Assembly (NCBI RefSeq): GCF_042453785.1
Contig: NC_091665.1
Coordinates: 20,055,501-20,119,500, forward strand
DNA: 64,000 nt
Direction of reading: 5' to 3'
DNA from: Malus domestica
Taxonomy: Eukaryota; Streptophyta; Magnoliopsida; Rosales; Rosaceae
In this document: positions 1 through 11,062 of the stretch, piece after piece
How positions within the stretch are numbered: position 1 is the stretch's first letter
Layout: every line of letters starts with the position of its first letter
The notes under the pieces: generated by a model
What the model saw: only the letters and a program-made list of their open reading frames with translations
The model's database searches: none
What the model was told of the DNA's origin: nothing
Made by a program: the position numbers and the translations under genes

Positions 1-510
1 TTGAAAGAGAATTCATTCCCTAAAATCCTTAAAGCTTTGAAACTCTAAAGCTCTCAAGCATCCAACCTCCCAAATTCCCAAGAATTTGGAAGGATCAAGA
101 AAGCTCTCTTTGTTCTTCGCCAACACCTTTAAAGAATTAACAAGCGCCCCTACACGTGCCAATTCTTCCTTTGCCACAAGCTAAATCCTTGCAGCCCTCG
201 TTCATCCAAGATCAATTCACCGTGACCTTTGGATCAACGACACCCTACATCTCCAAAATCAACAAGCACAACCACACATGCCGATTCTTCGTATGCCCCA
301 AGCCAAATTCTTAAGGTAACTATTCATCCCAGATCAAGCCTCGATGACCCTTAGATCAACAGCACATCCACAAATCTACACCTTACGGAGATCGAATCAA
401 ATGATCAAAATTGTAAAAGAGATTGTAACCCTAAATCATGAATATAAACAATTTCTTTATACACGTGTTCTTGTCTCATTTGTTGAAGGAATCTTTGTGT
501 TTACAGCAAT
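1..510. repeat. Possible truncated LTR tail
   Basis: The stretch has no convincing coding frame. It holds two diverged copies of a block of about 120 bp: the phrase around 205-235 (gatcaa, gtgacctttggatcaac) recurs near 325-360 (gatcaa, gatgacccttagatcaac), each followed by a run mentioning acatc and caaa. The end near 500-510 reads gtgtttaca, which could be an LTR terminus ending in CA. The window cuts off any left part, so no partner LTR or duplication can be checked. It could equally be an unclassified repeat. Confidence 0.3.
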
Positions 511-1342
511 ACCTAAGCATGCAGTCTAAATAGGCAACACAAATCAGAATTTAAACTTGGACCTACTTGCTCCACTCTCTCCCATGAAAATTAATTTACA
601 GACAATTTTAAATTCTAGATTATATTCATTCTACAATTCAGAGGTCCTGGTAATACAAAAGGGTCCACAATGTGAGTAATTAGATTATTCAGTCAGTTCA
701 ATTTAAAGGGGCATTTAACCAAGGAACAAATGCACTTTAATATCTTTGAAAGTTTCAGTTTCATCGATGTATAGAGGTAGTTCGCAGTATAAATGCATGT
801 TATGCACCATAACAGGGGATGAAAAAAGTCCAAAATTTGTACCTTTCGTTCTTAGATCTGCAAGCATTACTATCATATGTGGTCCTATTCCTTTTTGCCA
901 TATATTCAGTGGTACCTACAGACAATCATACATGAGCATAAATGCAGTTTTAGTTCAACGAATCAAAAAAATGCTCGCTAGAGAGTCAATGATGCATAGT
1001 ATTCATAAATCCAACCCAAACATCAGTGCAGGAAACAAGTTTGTTACCTTTGATTCTTGAACATGAGAACATTGAGATGTTTTCTGCGTTTTATTTCATC
1101 GGCGTAGCGTTGGGCAGTGGTTGAGTCACATGGTTCTTTGTTTTCACCTCTGCTCACTGTTCTTTACCACATGATTCCAAACCATCCATAAGCATGACAG
1201 ATAGATATCAAATCTCAGGAATTCATAAATCATTAAGTCACTGTAGATTTCATGCTTCATGGATTTGCAAGTTTTTTGCAGAACAAAGAAGGAAGAAGAT
1301 TTGTATATTTCTAACATCAGAACCTCAAGATCTCTACCGTTT
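511..1342. other. Intergenic, no gene seen
   Basis: The stretch is AT-rich single-copy-looking DNA up to the copia insertion site. The longest open frame (746-1060, plus strand) has no recognisable domain, no splice context and ordinary base composition. I see no RNA gene, and no repeat beyond short AT runs. Confidence 0.5.
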
Positions 1343-1347
1343 TGTTG

Positions 1348-1726
1348 TGTTGAGATTTGAGTAATCTTTCATTAATGAACACTTGAATTTCGAAGAGAGC
1401 AAAAAGAATGGAAGGAAGCAACTAGAGTGAGAGTGAGAGAGAAAAATATTCACAACTGCAACATATAATCATTGCAGAATGATGCTCCACTTTCATATAT
1501 TCATTCATTCCTTACATCAGTCATCATCACCATTCAAATACATAAACCATTGTGATTGTGACACATGGCAATTACAAGGCATGTGAGCTATTGAAAATGA
1601 AAACTGATATAGGACCCTACACTTGGCATATAAGCTTAAGCTATCTCAACAGAAAAAGAACAAATAGGAATTTACTAAGTAAATCATTTACTAACAAGAA
1701 ATTAGTAAGCAATTTACTTTTCAACA
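1348..1726 (-). repeat. 3' LTR of the copia element
   Basis: The 379-bp LTR lies at the low-coordinate end, which is the 3' end because the element is on the minus strand. It matches 11063-11473 along its length, including the stretch from cattcattccttacatcag to the terminal ttttcaaca. The GA-rich stretch near 1425-1442 is much shorter than in the other LTR. The last codons of pol run into this LTR. Confidence 0.93.
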
Positions 1727-4626
1727 CTCCCTTCTAAATTGCAAACTGATTTCACACTAAGTAGACTTCTCATGTAATTGAACCTTTCCTTAGGAAGAGC
1801 CTTTGTGAAAATATCATCAATCTGTTCTTCACTTTTGTAGTAGATCAAATCAACCACACCTTCTTGAATTGCATCTCTAATGAAATGAAATTTCCTGTCA
1901 ATATGCTTGGTCCTTTGGTGAAACACCGAATTCTTAAACATGGCTATAGCTGATGTGTTGTCACAGAATAAGGAAGTTACAGCAGCTTGCTCTTCTCCAA
2001 AGTCCTCGAGCACAAATCTAAGCCAAATGGCCTGAAAGGTTGCTTCAGCTGCACTAACGTACTCTACTTCTGCATTTGAAAGTGCTACGATGTGCTGCTT
2101 AATCGAAGCCCATGAGAATGCTCCACTCCCAAATGAAAAAGCATACCCTGAGGTGTTTTTCATATCATCCTGAGATCTACTCCAGTCACTATCACAGTAA
2201 CCAATCAATAGAGCAGACTTTCTAACCACATATTCAATCCCAAAGTCAATTGTTCCTTGGATATACTTTAGGACTCTTTTAGCAGCTTTATAATGCTTCT
2301 TAGATATATAAATCGTGCAAGACAACTAACAGAGAACATAATATATGGCCTAGTTGATGTTAAGTACAAAAGGCTCCCAACAATTTTCCTATACAAACAC
2401 TCATTTACAGGTTCACTTCCATCATTTCTTCTCAGTTTATTAGTTGCAACCAATGGAGTGCTCACTGCTTGCAATTTTTTAGCCCAAATTTATCCAAGAG
2501 AGTTAAAGCATACTTTTTCTGGTGTATAAATATACTCCCTTCAGTGTGAGTTACCCCCATTCCAAGAAAATGATAAAGTAAACCCAAATCTGACATCTCA
2601 TATTTGCACATCATCTCAACCTTGAATTCTTCCATCATTTCTGCACTACTCCCTGTGTACACTATGTCATCAACATAGATTGACACAATTAAAGTAGCAA
2701 CATCTTCCTTATTTCTCACATATAAAGTTGCTTCACTTGAGCTTCTGTGAAGGCCACAGTGAATTAAGTATGTGTCAATTTCACTATACTAAGCCATTGG
2801 TGCTTGTTTTAGACCATAAAAGGCCTTTCTTAGCCTATACACTTTGTCTTCAGCCTCTTTAATCACAAAACCATTAGGTTGGTCCACATATACCTCCTCC
2901 TCGAGAACACCATTCAGAAAGGCTGATTTAACATCCAATTGCCACAGTTTCCAACCTTTTTGTGTAGCTAGTGCAACGAGTGTCCTAATGGTATCTAACC
3001 TTGCCACAGGGGCAAAGGTTTCATTGAAGTCAACCCCAGGTTTCTGTGTGTAACCTTTGGCTACAAGTCTAGCTTTGTGTTTTTGAATGGAACCATCAAG
3101 ATTCAGCTTTGTTTTTTAGACCCACTTCACTACTACAATTGGTTTGTTGCATGGCCTATCAACTAACTCCCAAGTAGAGTTCTTTTCTATCATCAGCATC
3201 TCTTCTGTCATAGCCTTTTTCCAAGCTTTATCTTTGATTGCCTCACTGAAATCTTCAGGTTCTATAATGCTGATCTTGCATTGAGCATATACATCACTCA
3301 AACTCTTCCATTTCTGTGGAGTATGATAATAGGTTTCTAAGAATGAAAATGGAGAACCAAGAAATCTATATTCTTGAGATGTATGTAAGTCCTTAGTTGT
3401 TTGTGATCTTAGAGGAGATTGCATAAACTGAGGTGAATCACTTGACTCAGAATCAAGCTCAGTTATCCTTGAGCTTCCTTCAACATTCCAAGGAATAGAA
3501 AATTGCACTGCCTCATTAGATTCCCAATTCCACATTGCTTTCTTATCAAATATCACACCTCTTGATAATTCAACCTTCTGAGCTCTCAAGTTGAAAACCC
3601 TATATCCTTTTTCATAGCTGCCATACCCAACAAATACTTCATTCTCACCAGTTTCCTCCAATTTGTGTCTTTTCTGTGAAGGAATATGAATATAACACAG
3701 AGAACCAAATATCTTCAAGTGTTTGACACTTGGTTTCCTGCCACTAAAAGCCTCAAATGGAGTTATGTTATTCAAAGCACTTATTGGACATCGATTTTGC
3801 AAATACACAGTTGTATTCATAGCTTTAGCCCAAAACTTCAAGGGAATCTTCTTTTCATACATCATAGTTCTAGCCATCTCAATCACAGTTCTGTTCTTTC
3901 TCCCCGCAACACCATTTTGTTGTGGAGAGTATGCAACAGTCAGTTGCCTTTCTAACCCCATATCTTCACAGAACTTAGAAAACTCTAGGGATGTGTATTC
4001 TCCACCCCTATCACTCCTGAGTTTCTTAATTTGGTAGCCACTCTATAGCTCAACCATGGATTTGAACAGTTTGAAAATGTTGAAGACTTGTTACTTGTGT
4101 TGTAAGAAAAACACCCAACACATCCTAGTGTGGTCATCAATAAATGTGAGAAAAAATTTGTTGCCTCCAAGAGTGGTTACCTGCATTAGACCCAAGATAT
4201 CAGAGTTAATAAGTTCTAGAGGTTATGATGCCCTCCAAGTTTTTCCCTTATCAAATGGTTCCCTGTGACCCTTCCTTGTAGCACATCTAGAGCAAACATG
4301 CTCAGAGACTTGTAGTCTAGGTAAACCATGCACCATTTCCTTCTCTTGCAGAAGCATCAAACTAATGTAGTTTAGATGTCTATATCTTCTATGCCACAAC
4401 CAAGATGAGTCTTCAACAGTTGCTCTATTAGCCATGTGAGGATTGACATATTCCAAACTTAAGGGAAAGCATATGTTTCCTTTCATTGGGACACTTGCAA
4501 TCAAATCTTCCATCTGTCTATCTCCATAAATATCAACCATGCAATCACCAAACATAAGCCAATATCCATGTTCTACCATTTTCCCTACACTCAATAAGTT
4601 TTCATCCAACCCAGGTACAATCATAA
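1714..4626 (-). pseudogene. Copia pol: integrase, reverse transcriptase and RNase H, broken
   Basis: Reading leftward from the Harbinger junction, the segments are as follows. The integrase prelude at about 4223-4626 contains WLWHRRYRHLN and the zinc-finger cysteines of HVCSRCATRKGH. The integrase core and tail lie at 3116-4170, with the motif YSPQQNGVAGRKNRT. The reverse transcriptase lies at 2462-3007, with [12 protein letters not shown] and the catalytic IYVDDIVYTG. The RNase H at 1714-2325 has GYCDSDWSRSQDD, NTSGYAFSFG and the C-terminal DIFTKALP. The frame is interrupted by stops or shifts near 2270-2330, 2460-2475, 2720-2790, 3010-3115 and 3960-4220, so no polyprotein can be made. The C-terminus ends in GSVEK, 13 bases inside the 3' LTR, a layout common in plant copia elements. 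Confidence 0.93.
1727..1735 (-). other. Polypurine tract of the copia element
   Basis: On the minus strand this reads AGAAGGGAG directly against the 3' LTR, the position and composition expected of the plus-strand primer for reverse transcription. It also encodes part of the last residues of pol (EGS). Confidence 0.85.
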
Positions 4627-4642
4627 AAGCAACTCCACCCAT

Positions 4643-5388
4643 GGTGGTTGCTTAGGGGACATGCTTCAGGAAAGGGCCCAAGGGCCGGTGGGAAGAGGTC
4701 CAGCGTTGGAGGGCCCGAGTGAGGGTGGGAGCCCGAGTTGCAAGCCTGTGGAAAATTGACAGGCATGCTGCCCGAGGCCTGTGACGTTAGGCTGACGTAA
4801 GGCCTGGGTCCGGCCTTTTTTTTATTTTTTTTTATGTCAGGCACGTGCCCCTCACTCGTGAGTGGGGGCGCGTCGCCCGACCGGATTTCAGGGCATGGAC
4901 CCGCGCGCCTCAGAAAACCCAGTGACCGTTGGGAAGCCACGTGGCTTCCCACGGTCCGTTCGATCCCAACGGCTCTTTAATACGAGCTGTCCGATGTGCA
5001 ACGGTAATAAAAAAAAGCTAATTTTATATCAACCGTTCGATCTGAGATCAACGGTTGATATTAATCTGCTTTATAAATTTAAAAAATATAGTTTTAAAAT
5101 TAAGAAAAGTTACCGTTATGACACGTGGCACAATCTAGAGTGTTGAATTCAAATTTTTTAAAATCCAACGGCAGAGATTAATTATTTGAATAAAAATTAA
5201 AAAAAATTGTAAAAAATCCGAAAAAATTGTAAAAAATATGAAAAATATTTGTAAAAAATTGTTTTTACTTTTCTATAAATACCACTTATTCTCCATCTAC
5301 CTTACACCACAATTTCATATTTTCTCAACTACTTTCAATCAAATTCCTATCTTTCTCTCAAAGTTTCAATCCAATTTTTTTCCACAAA
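4643..5388. other. Left interior of the Harbinger element and ORF1 leader
   Basis: The first 350 bases are unusually GC-rich for this window, with many GGGCCC and GGCCTG strings. They are followed by an AT-rich stretch that leads into the gene. A gacacgtggc motif sits at about 5120, and tataaatac near 5275 is a plausible TATA box about 115 bases upstream of the ORF1 start codon. No coding sequence is seen here. Confidence 0.5.
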
Positions 5389-6761
5389 ATGACTACTGAT
5401 GCAGGTACGAATTGGTCGCTTCTTGAAGATGTTGCGTTGTGCACTAGCTGGGTTGAAGTTACTCATAATTCCCTTACGGGTAATGAGATGCAGTTGCGAG
5501 AAATGTGGAGTTTAATTCATACCAAATTTCTTGAGCAAATGGGTGGGAAAAGAACCAAAGAATCGATGTCCAGTCGTTTGAAAATACTTAGCCATTCCTT
5601 TAGTACGTGGAGAGATGCCTTGACACAAGCTAGTAATAATGTTCGAAGTGGGGCAAATTATGCGGATGAGGTAAGAATATATTATAATTATTTGTTTGGA
5701 TTATTATTTTGTTACCTAATTTGATTATAATTATTTGTTTGTATTATTTATTTGTTACCTAATTTCATTATTATTATTTGTTTGTATTATTTATTTGTGA
5801 CCTAATTTCATTATTATTATTTGTTTGTATTATTTATTTGTTACCTAATAATTTCATTATTATTATTTGTTTGTATTATTTATTTGGGACCTAATTTCAT
5901 TATTATTATTTGTTTGTATTATTTATTTGTTACCTAATAATTTCATTATTATTATTTGTTTGTATTATTTATTTGTTACCTAATAATTTCATTATTATTA
6001 TTTGTTTGTATTATTTATTTGTTACCTAATAATTTCATTATTATTCATTTGTAGCAACTTCAAGCACAAGCATGGTATGCTGCCAAAATCAAATCAAGAA
6101 ACAAATCATTCAACCAGTGGGAATGTTGGAATATTGTTAAAGATTGTCTTAAATTCAAAGTTGTGCCTGTTGGTCCAGAAATATGCATGAACAACACCCC
6201 TCTACAAAGCACCCCTCCACACTCTACACCCGATCATGGCTCCCACGTTGATGAAGAAGATGGAAAAGAAGTGCCTAAAACGCCCATTCCTGAACAAGCG
6301 TCGGGGTTGACCCATTATCCAATTAGTCCTCAAAGTAAGAAGGCTTCAAAGAGGAAAGGGAGTGCTTCCAAGAATGATTATGGAAAGTACATGCAAGAAC
6401 TTGCTCATCAAGGTGAATTGACGTTGGCGCGGGAATTGGCGAAATATGAGGCTGAAAAGGCTAGAGATGAGGCAAAAGTTGCAGCTATTCAACAAGCATT
6501 TCAAGCTGAACAGAGGGAAAGAGAGCTACTTAGGCAAGAAAGGGAGTTGCTTAGAGAAGAAAGAATTGCCAACTAGATCGTGACATTATGAACACGCATT
6601 TAGAAGGGATGTCTCCAAATTCTAAATATTTTTGGCAGTCGGAGAAAGCGGATGTGGTGCAAAGGAGGCGTGCAAGAGAAGCGAGATCAAGACAAGATAG
6701 TCCTAGCACAACAAGACAAGATGATCCTAGCACCACAGATTGGTTAAGTGATGATGAATAG
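5389..6761 (+). pseudogene. Harbinger ORF1-type Myb/SANT-like protein, frameshifted
   Basis: This is the accessory DNA-binding protein of PIF/Harbinger transposons, in plants often auto-annotated as a glutathione S-transferase T3-like protein. Exon 1 (5389-5670) encodes the trihelix-like region, with NWSLLEDVALCTSWVEVT and a second helix containing REMWSLIHTKF. The donor is gag/gtaaga at 5670/5671, and the intron is filled by tandem repeats. Exon 2 starts after gtag at 6055 and carries a FNQWECWNIVKD segment, a proline-rich linker and a long charged C-terminal helix rich in RERELLRQE repeats. A stop appears at about 6574-6576. The next frame continues at once with family-like sequence (HLEGMSPNSKYFWQSEKADV) to a stop at 6761, so one base has probably been lost near 6572. 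The start is the first ATG after the leader. Confidence 0.75.
5690..6050 (+). repeat. 43-46-bp tandem repeat filling the ORF1 intron
   Basis: About eight consecutive units contain ttatttgtttgtattatttatttg followed by ttacctaa, with gttacctaat at 5711, 5754 and 5840, gtgacctaat at 5797 and gggacctaat near 5886. The first units are spaced 43 bp. Later units carry an extra taa triplet and are spaced about 46 bp. The array starts about 20 bases after the 5' splice site and stops just before the acceptor, so the intron consists almost entirely of repeats. Confidence 0.85.
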
Positions 6762-7014
6762 GGTACTTTTTGTAATCGGAGCCCATAGTTTTCCAATCAC
6801 TTTGGGTTGTAATTTATTATTTATGTTGTTTCCAATTTATTGAAGTTAGTACTTTATTTAAAGTGAGAGTACATTTATTTAATTTCGTAATATATTTATC
6901 CTAATAATAGAATCTTTATTCATCAAATTGTTCACGTATAATGAAATTATAAAACACACCAAATAAAACTAAAAAACTCACTACAAAAAACACACCAAAG
7001 ATTCTGAAAGATTC

Positions 7015-7215
7015 TGAAAAGATAATGACACGTGGCACGATCGTATGGATAATGACACGTGGCACGATCGTATTGGATAAAAATCTTATCGAAATCGATC
7101 TCCAATAATTATCTTTTCGGATAATGACACGTGGCGCATTTTTTAACGAGTTAAAATCTGATCGAAATCTATCGTCAAAGATTCTCAAAAGATAACGACA
7201 CGTGGCATGATGACA
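7015..7215 (+). repeat. Cluster of gacacgtggc motifs in the Harbinger element
   Basis: The ten-base string gacacgtggc, usually in the context aatgacacgtggca, occurs near 7027, 7052, 7125 and 7197. Further copies occur at about 5120 and 9442 on either side within the same element. Each contains the palindrome CACGTG. Interspersed blocks ggataaaaatcttatcgaaatc also repeat. Such subterminal repeats are typical transposase or ORF1-protein binding sites in DNA transposons. The motif also matches a plant G-box/ABRE. Confidence 0.7.
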
Positions 7216-7242
7216 TTGGATAAAAATCTTATCGAAATCCAT

Positions 7243-9407
7243 TGATGCGAAATATATAACACAAATTGAACCCTCTTTTTATCAATTGTAGCAAAGTATG
7301 TAAGTAGGGATCATTCTAGGCTGGGGATTAGGAGGGATTGCTAAATTACTTGAAAACTGACTCAAAAACGTAAAAACAAAGTTTAAAACACTAAACTAGA
7401 CTCAAAGAATGCAAAACTAAACTCTAAAACACTAAAACAAACCAAAAGACTCAAAACAGCCCAGAAACACTCAAAACGGCCTTAAAAACACTTTCTGGGC
7501 AGTTTTGAACACAAAACACAATTTGGACGAAAATAGGTTATAACTTGACTCAAGACACTTAAAAACACAAACTAAATTGATTTCTAACTAATCTAACACT
7601 TAAAAATAAATGGGGAATTGGTTTTGGCGAAAGTTGAAAACAAACAAAAACTTTGTAAACTAAACAGATTTTAAAACGAATTTGGTTAAAGTGAATGGAT
7701 GGAAAGCTAGCTAAGGGGTTCTCCTCCACACATGTCACACTTGCATACAAAACGATTTCCAATTGCTTCTCACTAAACCATGAATTCCCAACGCCCCAGA
7801 TTAACCGTGAATTGCACTAATTAACCCTCAGATTTTCCTAAAGTTATCGAATTGGATGAATTGCATACGACAACCCAAAGCATTCCTCACAAGTTCCCTG
7901 CATGAATTGCATAACAAAGATACAAGCAAAGATCATTAAGTTCTATGAAAATCATAAGCATTGGCGGGGCACTTGTTACTATGAATTGCATGAAACTTAT
8001 GCCAAGAATTTACTTAACACGATTGTGATCAACAACCTTTACTACTTGCGAATATAATTTCATAACGATTAGGTGAAATTCCCTTATATCCTAGCATCAA
8101 ACTTATGCATGAAAATTAAGCGTGCAATCTCAACCAACACACACAAATCAGTTTTAATTCATAAAGATAAGTAAATTGAATTCACAACTTATGAAACGCA
8201 ATTAGAAGTAATCAAATCATATAGCAAGCATAAACATGGTTTCGAATCCCCCCCTAGCCAAGGGGGGTTTAGTTCCTCATACGCACAAAGCAAAGATACA
8301 TAAATTTAAACATTAAAATCCAAAGAAAGAGAACACCTAGATACTCCAACTTGGGCAGCAGGTGCATCCAGGATTCCTCCTCCCTCCTTGCTGCGGCACA
8401 GAGATTTTGGACAAGTTTTTGGGGTTATGAATGGTGTGGAATGGATGGGGGATGTATGGTGGTGTTTAGGATGGATGGGTGGTGCGGCAAGGGGTGGTTT
8501 TTGGCAGGAATTATGGAGTATGGTGGTGGAAGGCTGCGGCAAAGAGATGATGTATGTTTCTGGCATGAATGATGTATTATGAGGGGTGGTAATTCAGCCA
8601 AGGGGTGAATAAGAGTATATATAGGCATTTAAAACCCTAGGGTAATCAGATATGGACTTGGATAACCCAAATCCACAAGGAAAAAGGCTTAGAAATCAGA
8701 ATTCACAAGGAAAAAGGCCTAGGGGGTGCGGCAAGTAAGGATAGGGTAGGATAAGGCTTCTAGAAAGCCTTGCAAGGCAAGAAAACATGTTCTAGAAAGG
8801 GGGAAGTGCGGCAAGGGTTAGGGGAAAAAGGATAGGGCTTCTAGAAACCCAAAACTAAGAGGAAATAGACCCTAACCCACGACAAGGATAAGGAAATGCT
8901 CTCCAACCTTTCTTTGTGTCTTCCAACGCTTAAGAACCTTCTAATGTCGCTGAAACTTAAGGCCATTTAGGTTTAGGAAAAATCAATCCAAAATAGCAAC
9001 TTTTAGGCTTAACTTTCCTACTTCAAGTAGGAAACCTTGTTTGAGTAGGAATCTTCATTCTTCTAGGAATCCATCTTCAACTAGGAATCCTTCGTTGATT
9101 AGGAATCCTTCTTCAATTAGGAATCCCTCGTTGATTAGGAATCCTTCTTCAATTAGGACTCCTTCTTGGACTAGGAATCCTCAAATCTTCAAATCTTCAA
9201 TTTCATCCAAACCTTTTGTTGCAAGCATGTGCTATTCGATCCAAGCTCACTTTTGCTCCAAAAAGCTCCAATTTGCATCTTTTTGTATAATATGCCCTTA
9301 AAACCTGAAAACACATGAAAATAGCTTAAGAGACTACTTTAACTAAGAAAACATAACGAAAATGCATAAGAACTAGCTAACTAAGGCGCATAAATATGCT
9401 CCTATCA
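7243..9407 (-). mobile_element. Solo LTR, 2.2 kb, nested in the Harbinger element
   Basis: The block is bounded by TG and CA on either strand: plus strand TGATGCGAAA to CTCCTATCA, minus strand TGATAGGAGC to TTCGCATCA. It is flanked by a perfect 5-bp duplication TCCAT at 7238-7242 and 9408-9412. There is no internal pair of long repeats and no gag or pol, so it is best read as a solo LTR left by recombination of a large LTR element. A non-coding LARD-like element is less likely. The minus orientation is inferred from the TGATAGGAGCATA start, which I recall from long plant gypsy LTRs. Open frames inside (for example 8306-8566) lack any domain. Confidence 0.82.
9028..9185 (+). repeat. 18-bp tandem repeat inside the solo LTR
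   Basis: Units of the form taggaatccttcttcaat recur about nine times with alternating variants (cttcaatt and gttgatt). The period of six codons creates a spurious open frame with RNPSSI/RNPSLI repeats. I regard it as a minisatellite, not a protein. Confidence 0.75.
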
Positions 9408-9697
9408 TCCATCACTAAATAATTGTTTTTTTTTTATAAAATGACACGTGGCGCTACGAGAACGATTTAAAAAATCTTATCCGAAATTACGAATAATTTT
9501 ATTTTGTATTATTTAAACAAACAAAAAAACTAATATTTTATTGCCTATTGCCAGGGGGAAGGTCTCCAAGAGTGGACATGCAAATGGCAATTACTATTCA
9601 TTAAGGGTAGTTACTATTCATTAAAGGCAGATACTGTTCAATAGGGTGAATTCAATAGTGGATTGCCAGGGGGAGGGCTCCATGGGTGGAGTTGCTC

Positions 9698-10952
9698 TAA
9701 CCTCTTTGATATACCTAGTCACACCCTTCATCTCTATAACCAATGTGCCTTTGCCTTTTGACTGCACTAAATCTCCAATGCCCATTTTAACTCTACACTT
9801 CACATTCTTATCAACATCAATAAGCAAAGATTCATGAGAGGTTATATGATTGCTACATGCACTGTCTACACACCATATATTCATATTCCTTCCAATAGTA
9901 GTAGAATGACAGGCATAAAACATGGTTGCAGATTCTGTTACTTGATTTGCAAAGTTTACAAGCTTTTCAGCCTTGTTTGGTTGATCATAGTCCTTGATAA
10001 GGTGACTAAATTGATTGCATCCATGGCATTTTAGCTTCCCTTTAAACCAACACTCACCATAGTGTAACTTATCACAATGCTTGCATTTTCCCTTAGATTG
10101 GTCAGATTTTCCTCCCTGATCATATTTGCCACCTTGGTTAGCAAGATTCTGAGCTTTAGGATCCCATTTCTTTCCCTTCGATTTCCAATTCTTCTTTGGT
10201 TTAGAATTACCACAAGAGGAATTTGGCTGAGTTCCCTTTGGATTCACATTCATACTACTGAAAGCTCTATCTGGACTCACACTCATACTACTGAATGCTC
10301 TCTCAGTGGTACTCCCAGCATGTCTATCAAGGCACTGTGCAAATCCTCTTAACGCTGCAATTCCTTCTTGTACCTAAATAGTTTCAATGTCCTTAGTTTG
10401 TTCAATCACATAACAAACAGGATCAAATTCCTTAGTTAAGCTTATGTGCAATTTTTAAACTAATCGCTCTCTGGGTAAATCTTCCCCGTAACCCTTCATC
10501 TAATTCACCAACTCGAGAAGACGAGTGAGATACACAGACAAGGTTTCATCATCCCTTATCCTTATGTACTCAAAATCACGGCATAAACCCTGCAACTTAA
10601 TGGATCTCACTTGCTTATCGCCATAAAATTCCTGGTGTAGAATATCCCAAGCATCCTTTGAGGTCTCTTCGTTTGAGATTTTGGGAAAAATGTCATCCAA
10701 GACAGCTCCTTGGATGATACCCAGTGCCTTAACATCCTTCATTAGCTTTTCGTTCATATATGCTCTCTCTGAATCCGATGACCCTTCCACTTCGAGCTTC
10801 TTCCCCTTCGATTCTAGAATTTCAAGACCTTTTTCAACTAAATCTCAGATTCCATGTGATTTGAAAATAGTTCTCATTCAGATCTTTCAAAATTCATAGT
10901 TGTCACCATTGAATATTGGAGCCCGAAGATCACTACTACCTAACCCAGCCAT
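9698..10952 (-). pseudogene. Copia gag and protease start, broken
   Basis: The minus-strand frame opens at an ATG at 10952 (MAGLGSSDLRAPIFNGDNYEF), the typical N-terminus of plant copia Gag. In-frame stops follow at once where W and R codons are expected. The UBN2-type Gag core lies at 10500-10790, with AWDILHQEFYGDKQVRSIKLQ. Zinc-knuckle cysteines are near 10040-10110 (CKHCDKLHYGECWFKG and CHGCNQFSHLIKDY); the last expected C of the second knuckle is Y. The protease segment near 9780-9870 has WCVDSACSNHIT, where the usual DSGAS-type core reads DSACS. The frame ends at the Harbinger junction. Several disabling changes look like C-to-T transitions on one strand or the other, which fits deamination in methylated DNA. 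Confidence 0.88.
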
Positions 10953-11048
10953 TTGAGACCTGAATCGATGAACTGAGTCAGAAATTTCACGTTAGATTTC
11001 AGAGCACAACACTCATAGATCTGACGCCCTAATTCCATATAGAACCTA

Positions 11049-11062
11049 GGCTCGTGATACCA
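11049..11062 (-). other. Primer binding site of the copia element
   Basis: On the minus strand the sequence directly after the 5' LTR reads TGGTATCACGAGCC. It resembles the initiator-methionine tRNA primer site TGGTATCAGAGC of plant copia elements, with one extra C. Its position next to the LTR end ...CTCAACA confirms element orientation. Confidence 0.85.

Larger units (their letters stand above)
4627..9697 (+). mobile_element. PIF/Harbinger-like DNA transposon inserted in copia pol
   Basis: The ends are inverted repeats: AAGCAACTCCACCCATGG at the left, and the right end read in reverse is GAGCAACTCCACCCATGG, one mismatch in 18. The flanks are TAA at 4624-4626 and TAA at 9698-9700, the 3-bp TWA-type duplication of PIF/Harbinger elements. 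Deleting the element and one TAA restores a continuous copia reading frame across the protease/integrase-prelude boundary, which shows the insertion exactly. The only gene found inside is an ORF1-type Myb-like protein (5389-6761). No DDE transposase is visible, so the copy is non-autonomous. Its right interior is interrupted by a solo LTR at 7243-9407. Confidence 0.88.

Noticed and set aside
746..1060. 104-codon plus-strand frame
   Set aside because: No domain, no neighbouring exon and ordinary composition. It is best read as chance.
8306..8628. Proline/serine-rich minus frames and tryptophan-rich plus frames
   Set aside because: Overlapping frames on both strands within the solo LTR, with skewed composition and no domain.
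9041..9301. Open frame with RNPSSI repeats
   Set aside because: An 18-bp minisatellite inside the solo LTR explains it.
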